Source of the DNA: Desulfosporosinus cupriresistens
GTDB lineage: Bacteria; Bacillota; Desulfitobacteriia; Desulfitobacteriales; Desulfitobacteriaceae
Direction of reading: 5' to 3'
Length of the DNA stretch: 64,000 bases
Assembly (NCBI RefSeq): GCF_001707885.1
Contig: NZ_MASS01000007.1
Coordinates: 1-64,000 of the forward strand
Shown: one piece after another, positions 23,128 through 32,728 of the stretch
How the letters are laid out: each line of letters begins with the position of its first letter
Position numbering within the stretch: the stretch's first letter is position 1
Translations under genes and position numbers: made by a program
Notes under the pieces: generated by a model
Database searches by the model: none
Seen by the model: the letters and a program-made list of their open reading frames with translations, nothing else
Told to the model about the DNA's origin: nothing

Positions 23128-25499
23128 TGCTCAGAAGAAAGACTTGGCGAGATATTAAAGAGAATAAAGGAGTCTATCTGGCCTGTATCGTGGTTATTGC
23201 CATCGGCTTAATGATTTACACATCGATGTCAATTGTCGTAGAAAATATGGATAAGGCTCAACAAGCTTTTTATAGCGAAACACATTTTGCTGACGGATTC
23301 ATTGATGTTACGGGGTATCCGGAAAACAAAGTAAATTCTCTCACGTTTATACCTGGAGTTGATCAAGCGGAAGGTCGGATTGTCAAAGACGTTCGCCTAT
23401 TAGATCAACAGAAAGATTCTAATCGCTATTTGAGAATGGTCTCCGTTAATATGACCAACACCCCAAAAATCAACCAAATCCGTCTCTTGACAGGACACCT
23501 ACCAAACGAGAACCAATCGGAAATATTAGTCGATCCTCAGTTTTTTGCGGCGAATCATTTGTCATTAGGCGATAGCATTAAAGTTATCTTAGAAGGGAAA
23601 CAAGCTACCTTCTATGTGACAGGAACAGCTCAAAGTCCAGAATTTATTTACATTATGAGAACTGCTCAAGACCTTTATCCTTCGCCAGAAGATTTTGGGA
23701 TTGCTTATGTCCCTTTAAGTTCGCTTAAGGCTCTGGTTAAAGAAAAGGGGCAGGTCAATGATCTGGTGGTCACGCTAAAGAGCGGAGTGAGTTTTGATTC
23801 AGTTAAAGATAGCCTGCAATCCGAGTTAAAACCTTATGGTCTACAAAGTATTGTCCCTCGTAAGGATCAAATGAGCAATGCCATCTTGACCAGCGAAATA
23901 ACCAATATCAGAAGCATGACCAAAACTCTTCCCGTGGTCTTTTTAGGAGTCGCTGCTATTATTCTATACACGATGTTGAGACGGCTAATCGAACAGCAAA
24001 GGGTTGCCATCGGGACACTTAAGGCCTTTGGCTTTACTGATCGAGAGGTCATCAGGCATTATCTTACCTATCCCTTGCTCATTGGAACGATAGGGGGATT
24101 ACTTGGAGGATTATCTGGGGTTGCCCTATCCTTCCCTCTAACCACAATGTATAAACAATACTTTGCTCTGCCGGGACTTCAAAGCGAATTTTCGTTCAAG
24201 TATCTGCTTATTGGTTTGGCGCTAGCACTTTTCTTCAGCTTGATTAGTGGCATCAGAGGGAGTCTAGACATTTTACGTCTAGAACCAGCTCAAGCGATGA
24301 GGCCTCCTGCTCCTGTTACAGCGAACAAGACTCGTTTGGAGAAAATCACCTGGTTTTGGAAACGACTAACTTCACAAGCCCAGATGGGAATTCGGGATGT
24401 TTTTCGTACTCCAACTCGAAGCATTTTTAATGTCCTGGGTATTGCTGTTGTTTTTAGCTTAATGACGGTATCTTGGTCAATGCAAAACATGACCAACTTA
24501 TTAACGGTTGTTCAATTGGAACAGGTTCAAACCTATGACGTCAAACTATCTTTGACCCATCCTGCCGCGACTGGTGCCACAAAGCTTGCTCTTACCCATG
24601 AAGCAGGAGTTTCTAAAGTGGAACCCGTATTGGAAGCGCCTGCTACCTTGAAAAGTGGTTGGTTAAAGAAAGAAGTATCGCTAATGGGTCTCGCTAAAGA
24701 TTCTACGCTCTATAATATTCTCGATAAAAACGGTCGACGCATCGAGGTGCCTGATCAAGGAATTTTGCTTTCCGAACATTTAGCAAAATCTTTAAATGTC
24801 CAAGCAGGAGATACTATTTATGTGGAAAGTCCCTGGCGGAAAGATCCACTGGGTCAAAAGGGTGAGAATTTGTTGGTCATAGGTGTCGTTCCCCAATATG
24901 TCGGACTTAATGCCTTTATGGAGGAAACAGAACTGCAGCGTTTTCTCCGGCAAGGAGAAATTAGCACATCGATGCTTGTGAAAATGGATCAGTCTGAAGT
25001 AGGGCAAATGAAAAGCAAGTATCGCAACGCAAGTAATGTCACCTCGATAGAATCCCTTAAAGATACAGGGGATAAAATTCGAAAAATGATGGATTCCTTC
25101 GGGTTTACCACTTGGTTGCTGGCCATTCTCGGCGGAATTACGGGCTTTGCCCTCATCTATAATTCTAGCATTATTTCTCTGTCTGAACGAAAACGTGAAT
25201 TGGCTTCCCTGCGTGTTTTAGGTATGACTCCGCGAGAGGTATTGAGAGTAATCACCTCAGAACAATGGACGTTATATATATTTGGAATCCTTCTAGGTAT
25301 CCCTTTGGCCTATGGGTTGGAAATTGGTATGGCTCAAGCCATGAGTAATGACCTGTACTCCCTTCCGGCAGAACTTCCGCCAGTAGCGTTACTTGGTGCA
25401 GCTGTTGGAACGGCCGTTTCCGTAATAGTAGCCCAAAGCTGGGCTTTCAAGAAGATAAAGTCGCTTCCGTTTGTCGAAATTCTCGCGACGAGAGACTAG
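23121..25499 (+). CDS. FtsX-domain ABC transporter permease
   Basis: 792 residues with the MacB/FtsX architecture duplicated: a membrane helix near residue 15-35, a large extracytoplasmic domain, three helices at about 270-390, a helix near 440, a second extracytoplasmic domain, and three helices at about 655-780. Such permeases in mechanotransmission-type ABC systems drive export or envelope processes using the ATPase encoded upstream. GGAGG at 23109-23113 precedes the ATG at 23121. Substrate unknown. Confidence 0.88.
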   Translation: MVMLRRKTWRDIKENKGVYLACIVVIAIGLMIYTSMSIVVENMDKAQQAFYSETHFADGFIDVTGYPENKVNSLTFIPGVDQAEGRIVKDVRLLDQQKDSNRYLRMVSVNMTNTPKINQIRLLTGHLPNENQSEILVDPQFFAANHLSLGDSIKVILEGKQATFYVTGTAQSPEFIYIMRTAQDLYPSPEDFGIAYVPLSSLKALVKEKGQVNDLVVTLKSGVSFDSVKDSLQSELKPYGLQSIVPRKDQMSNAILTSEITNIRSMTKTLPVVFLGVAAIILYTMLRRLIEQQRVAIGTLKAFGFTDREVIRHYLTYPLLIGTIGGLLGGLSGVALSFPLTTMYKQYFALPGLQSEFSFKYLLIGLALALFFSLISGIRGSLDILRLEPAQAMRPPAPVTANKTRLEKITWFWKRLTSQAQMGIRDVFRTPTRSIFNVLGIAVVFSLMTVSWSMQNMTNLLTVVQLEQVQTYDVKLSLTHPAATGATKLALTHEAGVSKVEPVLEAPATLKSGWLKKEVSLMGLAKDSTLYNILDKNGRRIEVPDQGILLSEHLAKSLNVQAGDTIYVESPWRKDPLGQKGENLLVIGVVPQYVGLNAFMEETELQRFLRQGEISTSMLVKMDQSEVGQMKSKYRNASNVTSIESLKDTGDKIRKMMDSFGFTTWLLAILGGITGFALIYNSSIISLSERKRELASLRVLGMTPREVLRVITSEQWTLYIFGILLGIPLAYGLEIGMAQAMSNDLYSLPAELPPVALLGAAVGTAVSVIVAQSWAFKKIKSLPFVEILATRD

Positions 25500-25515
25500 G
25501 TAGGAGGATGAAAAG

Positions 25516-26832
25516 ATGACAATTGAAAAGACAACCCTCAATCAAACGCCTAAAACGTTTAAATTACACAACTTCAATCTTCGGAACCCCAAGAAGAGAA
25601 AGTTCTTAATTGCAGGGGGGCTGGCTGTCCTCATTATTATTGCTGTAGCAGTATCGAAAGCAATGCCTTTGTCAGCCGGAGTATATACTCTTCAGCCTAA
25701 AGATTTTACAAAAGGCTTTACCGAGGAAGGGGAAGTTATCGCCGCTCAGGAGTGGCCCATCTTTAACCCAGTGGAAGGGAAACTGGAATCCCTCAAGGTT
25801 CAAAATGGAGATAAAGTCCAGAAGGGCCAAGTGCTCTTTGTGATGAGTACTAGCGACCTGAACTATCAGTTGGAATCCCTCAAGGCTCAATACCAAAGTT
25901 TAGAAGGTCAACGCTTGCAGAACCACAAAAACCCCAATGACGCGCAGGTCGCGCAACAGAACTTAATTATTGAACAAGCGGAGAAGGATGCTCAGACGGA
26001 GGAACTTAACCTGACTCGAATGAAAGCTTTGTATGAAGCGGGTTCGATTTCTGCTGTGCAATATGAAGAGGCTCAGACGGCGTCTGAGAAAGCAGAAAAT
26101 TTCTTAGAGCAGCAAAAAGAAGGGTTGAAGCTGATTAACGAGCAATATCAGTCTTCTCAAGGTACAGAAATCTATTATATCAATCAAAAAAATGCTCTGC
26201 AGGCACAAATCGACCAACTGGAAGATAAGATCAGCAAAGCCACGGTCGTTGCCCTACAAGAGGGTTCCGTCAAAGATCTTTCTTTAAAAGAAGGAAATGT
26301 TATTCCACTTGGCCAGCAAATTATGACTATCTATGGAAACAAAGGCTATAAGTTAGAGAGCTTTGTCCTAGCTAGTGATGCCCTCGACATCAAAGTGGGG
26401 AGTCCAGTGCAAGTTATTCAAGCTACCAGTGTTGGCAATAAATCTTTAACGGGTAAAGTTGAAGCGGTTGATCCCTCAGCCGTTGAGAAGATTTCTCCAC
26501 TCGGCCTTAAGGAAAACCGAGTGAAAGTAACGATTCTGCTCGATGATCGTTCTCCCGCTGTTGTCCTAGGGAGTAGTGTGGATGTGAAATTTACTACTTT
26601 GGAAGTTCCTAATAAACTTCTCATTCCTAAAACAGCCCTTTTCCCGTATCAACAAGGGGATGCTGTCTGGGTAATTCAGCAAGGTCAAGCTAAAATTCAG
26701 CCTGTGAAAAAGGGCCTGGAGAATGACAGCGACGTGATCATTGAGCAAGGCTTGTCAGCAGGAGATGTAATAATTTTAGACACTAATTTAACAAACCTGA
26801 AGGAAGGAAAGCGAGTTAAAGCGGTGATTTAG
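25516..26832 (+). CDS. HlyD/MacA-family efflux adaptor (membrane fusion protein)
   Basis: 438 residues. One N-terminal membrane anchor (about 30-52), a split biotinyl-lipoyl domain (GKLESLKVQNGDKVQKGQVLF near 90 and its counterpart GSVKDLSLKEGNV near 250), a coiled-coil hairpin between them (about 110-240), and beta-barrel segments with LLIPKTALF near 370. It completes the TetR-ABC-FtsX-adaptor operon, lying 16 bases after the permease gene. Confidence 0.88.
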   Translation: MTIEKTTLNQTPKTFKLHNFNLRNPKKRKFLIAGGLAVLIIIAVAVSKAMPLSAGVYTLQPKDFTKGFTEEGEVIAAQEWPIFNPVEGKLESLKVQNGDKVQKGQVLFVMSTSDLNYQLESLKAQYQSLEGQRLQNHKNPNDAQVAQQNLIIEQAEKDAQTEELNLTRMKALYEAGSISAVQYEEAQTASEKAENFLEQQKEGLKLINEQYQSSQGTEIYYINQKNALQAQIDQLEDKISKATVVALQEGSVKDLSLKEGNVIPLGQQIMTIYGNKGYKLESFVLASDALDIKVGSPVQVIQATSVGNKSLTGKVEAVDPSAVEKISPLGLKENRVKVTILLDDRSPAVVLGSSVDVKFTTLEVPNKLLIPKTALFPYQQGDAVWVIQQGQAKIQPVKKGLENDSDVIIEQGLSAGDVIILDTNLTNLKEGKRVKAVI

Positions 26833-27197
26833 GTTATCTTTCATCAGTTGTCTAACCAAGAGTGATTTGCTAGACATTGCAATGCCTATATCCTCCTTCA
26901 CTTGGACAGAATGTTTTAGCGTCCGAATGAGGGGGGATGTTATTTGAGCATGATCGTACGTAGTATACGATGTCGGGGAACGGCGCGTTACTTAAGTTCT
27001 TAAACTGTGCAGGATGCCTCCATCTCATATTTATAAAATTACTCAGAAGCGGAAAAGATAGGACAGAAAATCGATTTACTTTTCTCATTTTTGGTAAGAA
27101 GAGAAAGGAGCAAGAAAAGCTATTAGCAAGGTCTAATATCTTTGGGTTTAATTTCGAACATTTTCAGCAAGAAATATATTAATGTTCGGTTTTTCTA
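26833..27197 (+). other. Non-coding gap before the purine operon
   Basis: I see no supportable gene; a 70-codon frame at 26970 lacks a ribosome site and any recognisable similarity. At its end CGAACATT...AATGTTCG followed by GTTTTT (about 27155-27197) could act as a terminator just upstream of the purine promoter. Confidence 0.4.
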
Positions 27198-27226
27198 TTG
27201 ACCTTCATTGATCCTTCTTGTAAAAT
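27198..27226 (+). promoter_or_regulatory. Promoter of the purine operon
   Basis: TTGACC (27198-27203), 17-base spacer, TAAAAT (27221-27226). Transcription would begin just upstream of the guanine aptamer. Confidence 0.8.
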
Positions 27227-27248
27227 GAACTTAACAAATTCATAGGGA

Positions 27249-27317
27249 GTTCATATAACCGCGGAGATATGGTCCGCAAGTTTCTACCAGGCTACCGTAA
27301 ATGGCCTGACTATGAGC
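27249..27317 (+). promoter_or_regulatory. Purine riboswitch, guanine type
   Basis: P1 GTTCAT (27249-27254) pairs with ATGAGC (27312-27317). The conserved elements TATAA, ATATGG, AAGTTTCTACC, CCGTAAAT and GACTAT are all there. The specificity base in J3/1 is C (27310), which pairs with guanine; adenine riboswitches have T there. First half of a tandem with the PRPP aptamer. Confidence 0.95.
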
Positions 27318-27417
27318 GAAAGTGTACCTAGGGCAAGTGAATTGTCCGAGTGGTACAGGTTTGATTGAGAAAAATCAAACTACACCGAAGGGATAAAAGC
27401 CCAGGCGGGTAGGTTTC
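27318..27417 (+). promoter_or_regulatory. ykkC-class riboswitch, probably the PRPP type (2b)
   Basis: ykkC consensus pieces are readable: ACCTAGGG, GTCCGAG, ACACCGAAGGGATAAAAGCCC and AGG. P1 can form from GAAA..TACC (27318-27328) and GGTA..TTTC (27408-27417). There is no separate terminator after the guanine aptamer, so both aptamers share the one at 27398. ykkC subtype 2b binds PRPP and is known to occur in tandem with guanine aptamers upstream of pur genes. I choose PRPP over ppGpp because of that context. Confidence 0.85.
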
Positions 27418-27459
27418 ACTCTTATTAAAGGGGGAAATTTGCCCTTCCTGGGCTTTTTT
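27398..27459 (+). terminator. Riboswitch-controlled terminator of the purine operon
   Basis: AAGCCCAGG (from 27397) pairs with CCTGGGCTT (27447-27455), followed by a T-run. The 5' arm is part of the conserved 3' core of the ykkC aptamer, so PRPP binding should prevent termination. Confidence 0.88.
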
Positions 27460-27539
27460 ATAAATATGACTTGGTCTAGTCAGGCTTCAGGTTACTTAGA
27501 AGTTGGCAAAGCAAATAGAAACAGAAGGGCGGAAATAAT

Positions 27540-28061
27540 ATGAGCCAGATTGGGGTCATTATGGGAAGTGACTCAGACTACAAAATTATGGAAGACGCTA
27601 TGAAAGTTCTCCGTCAATTTGAACTTGAATTTGAAGTTAAAATTTCTTCTGCCCACAGAACATTGGATAGAACTGTAGATTGGGTAAGAGCTTTTGAAGC
27701 TCAAGGCGGGAAACTTATCATTGCGGCGGCAGGGTTAGCTGCCCATTTGCCGGGAGTTGTAGCAGGAGCTACCATTTTACCAGTGATTGGTGTTCCGTTG
27801 AGTAGTGGTGCCATGGAAGGCATCGATGCTCTTTACTCCATCGTGCAAATGCCCCCTGGAATTCCAGTTGCGACCGTAGGCATAGGTTCGGCACGCAACG
27901 CGGCTTTGCTTGCTGTGCAGATCCTAGCCATTCAAGATGAAGCCCTTAGTGTAAAAGTAAAAAACTATCGAAATCAGATGTTAAAGGATATCGAAGCGAA
28001 AGATGAAGCATTGCAATTAAAGTTAAGCGAAGGAATTCAAGGAGCAGTAAAAGGAAACTAA
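27540..28061 (+). CDS. purE: N5-carboxyaminoimidazole ribonucleotide mutase PurE
   Basis: 173 residues. It makes CAIR from N5-CAIR (or from AIR and CO2 in class II enzymes). The active-site motifs are intact: MGSDSDY, SSAHRTLDRT with catalytic His39, AAAGLAAHLPG and GIDALYSIVQMP. First gene of the purine operon. No purK is visible in the window. It is the evident parent or sister of the Gln-substituted copy in the bza operon. Confidence 0.96.
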   Translation: MSQIGVIMGSDSDYKIMEDAMKVLRQFELEFEVKISSAHRTLDRTVDWVRAFEAQGGKLIIAAAGLAAHLPGVVAGATILPVIGVPLSSGAMEGIDALYSIVQMPPGIPVATVGIGSARNAALLAVQILAIQDEALSVKVKNYRNQMLKDIEAKDEALQLKLSEGIQGAVKGN

Positions 28062-28086
28062 TAATATTTAGGTAAGGGGACTACGT

Positions 28087-29382
28087 ATGATTGAACGGTA
28101 CACGCTTCCTGAAATGGGAGGAATATGGACAGACGAGCATCGCCTCACTCTCTGGTTGAAGATTGAAATCGCAGCGTGCGAAGGGTGGGCCAAACTAGGA
28201 AAGGTTCCGAATGAGGCGGTTGAGGTCATTCGAGAAAAGGCATCTTTTTCCTGGGAAAGGGTACAAGCCCTTGAAGAAGTGACCCAACATGATGTGCTGG
28301 CTTTCTTGACCAATGTTGCAGAAAATGTGGGAGATGAAGCAAAATACATTCATCTAGGCCTTACTTCTTCAGATATACTTGATACCGCGTTGTCATTGCA
28401 ATTGGTAGAAGCATCGGATATTTTGCTGACTAAGATGGAAGCTTTGGAAGCTGTCCTGCACCAAAGGGCGTTGGAACATCGCGACACCATCATGATGGGT
28501 CGAACGCATGGGATTCACGCTGAACCGATCACCTTTGGATTGAAGTTGGCTTTGTGGTACGATGAAATTAGACGTCAAAAGAGGCGTTTAGCGTTTGCTC
28601 GTGAAGAGATACGGGTTGGGAAAATTTCAGGCGCTGTGGGGACGTTTGCCAATGTAGATCCTCAAGTTGAAGCCCATGTTTGCCAAGCTCTTAACTTAGA
28701 GCCCGCTCTGATATCGACCCAAATACTCCAACGTGATCGACATGCCTGTTATATGACGACTCTTGCGGGTATCGCTAGTTCACTCGATAAAATGGCAACC
28801 GAGATCCGCAACTTACAGCGAACCGATGTTCATGAAGTGGAAGAAGCCTTTGGCAAAGGGCAGAAAGGATCCTCGGCCATGCCGCACAAAAAAAATCCTA
28901 TCACACCGGAACGTATTTGCGGGATGGCCCGAGTGCTTCGTTCGAATGCCCAAGTTGCTTTGGAAAATGTGGCCTTATGGCATGAACGAGATATCTCCCA
29001 TTCTTCTGCCGAACGCATGATTTTGCCAGACAGCACCATTGCCTTGGACTATATGCTTTATAAGATGACCCAGCTTATCGATCGTTTGCAGGTTTTCCCG
29101 GAACAAATGCAAGTAAACATTGATAAAGGGTATGGGTTGATATTTTCTCAACGGGTGATGTTGGCTTTAGTAGAAAAGGGTGTCAGCAGAGAAAATGCGT
29201 ACGCTTTAGTTCAACGCAATGCCATGGAAGCCTGGAATACGAAAGAACAATTTCAAAGCTTGATCAATCGGGACGTCGACGTTCGAGAATACTTAGATGA
29301 GACAGAAATTGCTGCCTTGTTTGATTATAAGTATCACACTAAACATGTAATAGATATCTTCCAGCGCTTAGGACTTAATTAG
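28087..29382 (+). CDS. purB: Adenylosuccinate lyase PurB
   Basis: 431 residues, fumarase/aspartase superfamily. It cleaves SAICAR and adenylosuccinate, releasing fumarate. Seen: THGIHAEPITFGLK (general acid/base His region), LTSSDILDTA and the signature loop KGSSAMPHKKNPITPE near 260. Second gene of the operon, 25 bases after purE. Confidence 0.96.
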   Translation: MIERYTLPEMGGIWTDEHRLTLWLKIEIAACEGWAKLGKVPNEAVEVIREKASFSWERVQALEEVTQHDVLAFLTNVAENVGDEAKYIHLGLTSSDILDTALSLQLVEASDILLTKMEALEAVLHQRALEHRDTIMMGRTHGIHAEPITFGLKLALWYDEIRRQKRRLAFAREEIRVGKISGAVGTFANVDPQVEAHVCQALNLEPALISTQILQRDRHACYMTTLAGIASSLDKMATEIRNLQRTDVHEVEEAFGKGQKGSSAMPHKKNPITPERICGMARVLRSNAQVALENVALWHERDISHSSAERMILPDSTIALDYMLYKMTQLIDRLQVFPEQMQVNIDKGYGLIFSQRVMLALVEKGVSRENAYALVQRNAMEAWNTKEQFQSLINRDVDVREYLDETEIAALFDYKYHTKHVIDIFQRLGLN

Positions 29383-29435
29383 ATGAAAAATATTAACCCA
29401 GATATCTCGGAAGAATGACCAGGAAAGACTAGCCA

Positions 29436-29482
29436 GAGGAAGTTTCTTAGCTTAGAGAGCACGGATTCTAAGAAACTTCCTC
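29436..29482 (+). repeat. Perfect 15-bp inverted repeat, mini-copy of the MITE-like ends
   Basis: GAGGAAGTTTCTTAG (29436-29450) and CTAAGAAACTTCCTC (29468-29482) enclose 17 bases in the purB-purC gap. The arm, read onward (GAGGAAGTTTCTTAGC), is the same sequence as the terminal repeat of the 176-bp element at 58582. There is no T-run, so it is not a usual terminator. It probably folds as a hairpin within the purine mRNA. Confidence 0.8.
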
Positions 29483-29514
29483 CCACTGACGACTATTGAA
29501 AGGGGATTAAGATT

Positions 29515-30228
29515 ATGGAAAAGTTAGAATTACGCTATGAAGGAAAAGCAAAGAGAGTTTATGCGACAGATCAAAGTGAGTATTTTTGGGTCGCTTACAA
29601 AGATGATGCAACTGCTTTCAACGGTGAGAAAAAAGGACAAATCGTCGATAAAGGTGAGGTCAACAACCAGCTATCGGCACTCTTCTTTGAAGAAATAGAA
29701 AAAGCAGGCATTCCGACTCATTTTGTGAAGCTTTTAGGAGATCGAGATATGCTTGTGCGCAGCTTAGACATGATTCCCCTCGAAGTTGTTGTACGCAATA
29801 TTGTAGCTGGAAGTTTAGCAAAGCGCCTTGGAGTGGAAGAGGGCTATGTTCTCTCGCAACCAGTCGTGGAATTATATTATAAAGATGATGACTTGGGAGA
29901 TCCGATGGTTAATGAATCTCATGTTGCCGCAATGGGCTGGGCAAGTGAGGCAAATACTAAAGAGGTTCAAGCCTTAGGCCTTAAAATAAACGACATCTTG
30001 CGAACCATATTAGTTAAAGCGGGAATCGACTTGATTGATTTTAAATTAGAGTTTGGGGTTGCGGATGGAAAAGTCTACCTAGGCGATGAAATCTCACCAG
30101 ATACTTGTCGTTATTGGGATATGGAAACACGGGAGAAGCTGGACAAGGATCGCTTCCGACGGGACTTGGGACAAGTTGAAGAGGCGTATCAAGAAGTTTT
30201 TCGGCGAGTAAAAAAAGCTCTTGCTTAG
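29515..30228 (+). CDS. purC: SAICAR synthetase PurC
   Basis: 237 residues. Condenses CAIR with aspartate using ATP. Conserved blocks: [12 protein letters not shown] (nucleotide loop), [61 protein letters not shown] is preceded by AAAGGGG. Third gene in the operon. Confidence 0.97.
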   Translation: MEKLELRYEGKAKRVYATDQSEYFWVAYKDDATAFNGEKKGQIVDKGEVNNQLSALFFEEIEKAGIPTHFVKLLGDRDMLVRSLDMIPLEVVVRNIVAGSLAKRLGVEEGYVLSQPVVELYYKDDDLGDPMVNESHVAAMGWASEANTKEVQALGLKINDILRTILVKAGIDLIDFKLEFGVADGKVYLGDEISPDTCRYWDMETREKLDKDRFRRDLGQVEEAYQEVFRRVKKALA

Positions 30229-30249
30229 GATGGGATAGGGGGGCCGAAC

Positions 30250-31668
30250 GTGTTCGAATTTGGAGAGGACAAGCCAAAAGAGGAATGTGGCGTCTTTGGG
30301 ATTTATGCTCCCAATCAGGAGGTAGCCCGTTTAACTTATTACGGGCTTTATGCCTTACAGCACCGCGGGCAGGAAAGCGCGGGAATCGCGGTTTCCGATG
30401 GGCATAATATTGATTTGCATAAAGGAATGGGTTTGGTATCGGAAGTATTTTCTGACCGTGTTGTAGAAGGCTTGAAGGGTAAAATGGCGATCGGGCATGT
30501 TCGTTATTCTACCACAGGGTCAAGTCTGCTCGCGAATGCCCAGCCCTTGGTAGTACACTACCAAAAAGGGATGATGGCTTTGGCGCATAACGGTAATTTA
30601 ACCAATGCTGCAGATTTGCGAGAAGAACTTGGCAAAAACGGAGCGGTATTCCAAACGACAATTGACAGCGAAGTAATTATAAACCTTATTACTCGCTATC
30701 GCCGGGAGTCCTTAGAAGATGCGCTGGTCAAGACCATGTTGGATCTTCGTGGGGCATATGCCCTAGTGATCTTGGCGGAGGACAAACTCTTTGGGCTGAG
30801 AGATCCTCATGGTGTCCGTCCCTTATGCATTGGGAGGATGGGGGATAGGTATTGTCTGGCCTCAGAAAGTTGTGCCCTTGATACCATCGGTGCGGAGTTT
30901 ATTAGAGATGTGGAACCTGGTGAAATTGTCGTGATTGACGAAGAAGGGTTGCATACCTATATGGGGCTCGCTAAAACTGAACGCGCTTCTTGTGCCTTTG
31001 AATATATCTATTTTGCTCGGCCGGACAGCACGATGGATCAGTTGAACGTATCCGAAAGTCGGCGCAGGATGGGTATTGAACTGGCCCGGGAGTGCCCGAT
31101 TGAGGCGGATCTTGTGATCGCAGTTCCAGACTCAGGGACTGCTTCGGCCCTTGGGTATGCTACGGCACTGGGCCTTCCTTTTGGAGAGGGACTTATTAAA
31201 AACCGTTATGTCGGCCGAACGTTCATTCAACCTACTCAGGCAATGAGAGAAGTGGGTGTTCGTCTTAAACTCAATGCTAATGCGAGTGTCTTGAAAGATA
31301 AACGTGTAGTTATGATTGATGATTCAATCGTTCGAGGGACCACCAGTTCTAAACTAGTGGAAATGGTTAAAAAAGCAGGTGCCAAAGAAGTTCACTTTTT
31401 GATTAGCTCCCCTCCGGTTGCTTTTCCGTGCTATTACGGAATTGACACAGCAGAGCGGGAAAAACTTATCGCCAATCAATTAGATATAGAGGGAATTCGG
31501 AAGTTCTCTGGAGCCGACTCGTTGCACTATATCTCGGAGGAAGGCTTACTTCGGGCCTTAGGCACGGATGCTGTTTGTTTAGCTTGTTTTAACGGAACGT
31601 ATCCGATTGCAGTTTCAACCTTGAACCAGGGTAAAAATAATTTTGAAACTCGAAATTGTTGCGGCTAG
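30250..31668 (+). CDS. purF: Amidophosphoribosyltransferase PurF
   Basis: 472 residues. First committed step of purine synthesis, PRPP plus glutamine to phosphoribosylamine. N-terminal nucleophile glutaminase with EECGVFGIY: Cys14 would be exposed after removal of a short propeptide, as in Bacillus PurF. The PRPP loop VVMIDDSIVRGTTS is present. Cysteines at CAFEYIYF, FPCYYG and CLACFNG match the iron-sulfur-containing Bacillus type. GTG start after GGGGGG. Consumes PRPP, which fits control of the operon by a PRPP riboswitch. Confidence 0.97.
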   Translation: MFEFGEDKPKEECGVFGIYAPNQEVARLTYYGLYALQHRGQESAGIAVSDGHNIDLHKGMGLVSEVFSDRVVEGLKGKMAIGHVRYSTTGSSLLANAQPLVVHYQKGMMALAHNGNLTNAADLREELGKNGAVFQTTIDSEVIINLITRYRRESLEDALVKTMLDLRGAYALVILAEDKLFGLRDPHGVRPLCIGRMGDRYCLASESCALDTIGAEFIRDVEPGEIVVIDEEGLHTYMGLAKTERASCAFEYIYFARPDSTMDQLNVSESRRRMGIELARECPIEADLVIAVPDSGTASALGYATALGLPFGEGLIKNRYVGRTFIQPTQAMREVGVRLKLNANASVLKDKRVVMIDDSIVRGTTSSKLVEMVKKAGAKEVHFLISSPPVAFPCYYGIDTAEREKLIANQLDIEGIRKFSGADSLHYISEEGLLRALGTDAVCLACFNGTYPIAVSTLNQGKNNFETRNCCG

Positions 31669-31714
31669 GGCCGTCGACTCGAGGAGTAGCAGAAAAAATA
31701 AGGAGGAATGAACG

Positions 31715-32728
31715 TTGGGATACTCTTACCGAGACGCGGGCGTCGACATTCAGGCCGGGAATGATGTAGTGGAACGCATTAAACCTGCGGTTGCTAGGAC
31801 GTTTCGTCCGGAAGTCATCGGCGGACTAGGAGGGTTTGGCGGACTTTTTAAACTGGATCTCGATAAGTATCCGGACCCGGTTCTTGTTTCCGGAACGGAT
31901 GGCGTGGGAACCAAGCTACGTCTCGCTTTTCAGATGAATAAGCATGATAGCATTGGGCAAGATGCCGTGGCGATGTGTGTCAATGATATTTTAGTTCAAG
32001 GCGCAGAACCTTTGTTTTTTCTCGATTATCTGGCCGTTGGAAAGGTTGAGCCAAATCGACTCGCTGAGGTCGTAGGTGGGGTTGCCGGTGGGTGTGAAAT
32101 GGCTGGCTGTGCGTTGATCGGGGGAGAAACAGCAGAGATGCCGGGTTTTTATGCCGAGGATGAATATGATATCGCCGGGTTTTCAGTGGGCGTTGTAAAT
32201 CGGAATCAGCTAATTGATGGGTCAAAAATTCAAGCAGGGGATGTACTGATTGGCTTGCCTTCCACCGGACTCCATAGCAATGGCTACTCCTTAGCCCGGA
32301 AAGTATTTGAACCATATTCTTTGGATCAGGTATTTCCCGAGTTAGGTGAGCCACTTGGGGAGGCACTTCTTCGTCCGACGCGGATTTATGTTAAGTCAAT
32401 TTTACCACTTCTTCCGGGAGGAGAAATCTTAGGAATGGCTCATATAACGGGGGGAGGATTAACGGATAACGTTCCCCGGGTTTTGCCACCAGGTCTGGGA
32501 GTTCGGATCGATACATTGACTTGGGAATGTCCCCCGATTTTCTCATTGCTGCAACGTCTTGGAGATGTAGCTTGGCCAGAGATGTATCGGACCTTCAACA
32601 TGGGCGTTGGGTTTGTCATCATTGTCCGTCCTGAACATGAAGCTTCTGTGCGTTTGAGGCTCAATGAGTTGGGAGAAAAAAACTTTGTGATGGGGAGTGT
32701 TGTTCCCGGAGAAGGTGTATCTTATTGA
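31715..32728 (+). CDS. purM: AIR synthetase PurM
   Basis: 337 residues. ATP-dependent closure of FGAM to aminoimidazole ribotide (AIR), the common substrate of PurE and of BzaA/BzaB. Motifs: [57 protein letters not shown] start 8 bases after AAGGAGG; the ATG inside that gap is out of frame. Overlaps purN by 4 bases. Confidence 0.97.
   Translation: MGYSYRDAGVDIQAGNDVVERIKPAVARTFRPEVIGGLGGFGGLFKLDLDKYPDPVLVSGTDGVGTKLRLAFQMNKHDSIGQDAVAMCVNDILVQGAEPLFFLDYLAVGKVEPNRLAEVVGGVAGGCEMAGCALIGGETAEMPGFYAEDEYDIAGFSVGVVNRNQLIDGSKIQAGDVLIGLPSTGLHSNGYSLARKVFEPYSLDQVFPELGEPLGEALLRPTRIYVKSILPLLPGGEILGMAHITGGGLTDNVPRVLPPGLGVRIDTLTWECPPIFSLLQRLGDVAWPEMYRTFNMGVGFVIIVRPEHEASVRLRLNELGEKNFVMGSVVPGEGVSY

Noticed and set aside
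26970..27182. 70-codon frame before the purine promoter
   Set aside because: No ribosome site, odd composition and no recognisable similarity.
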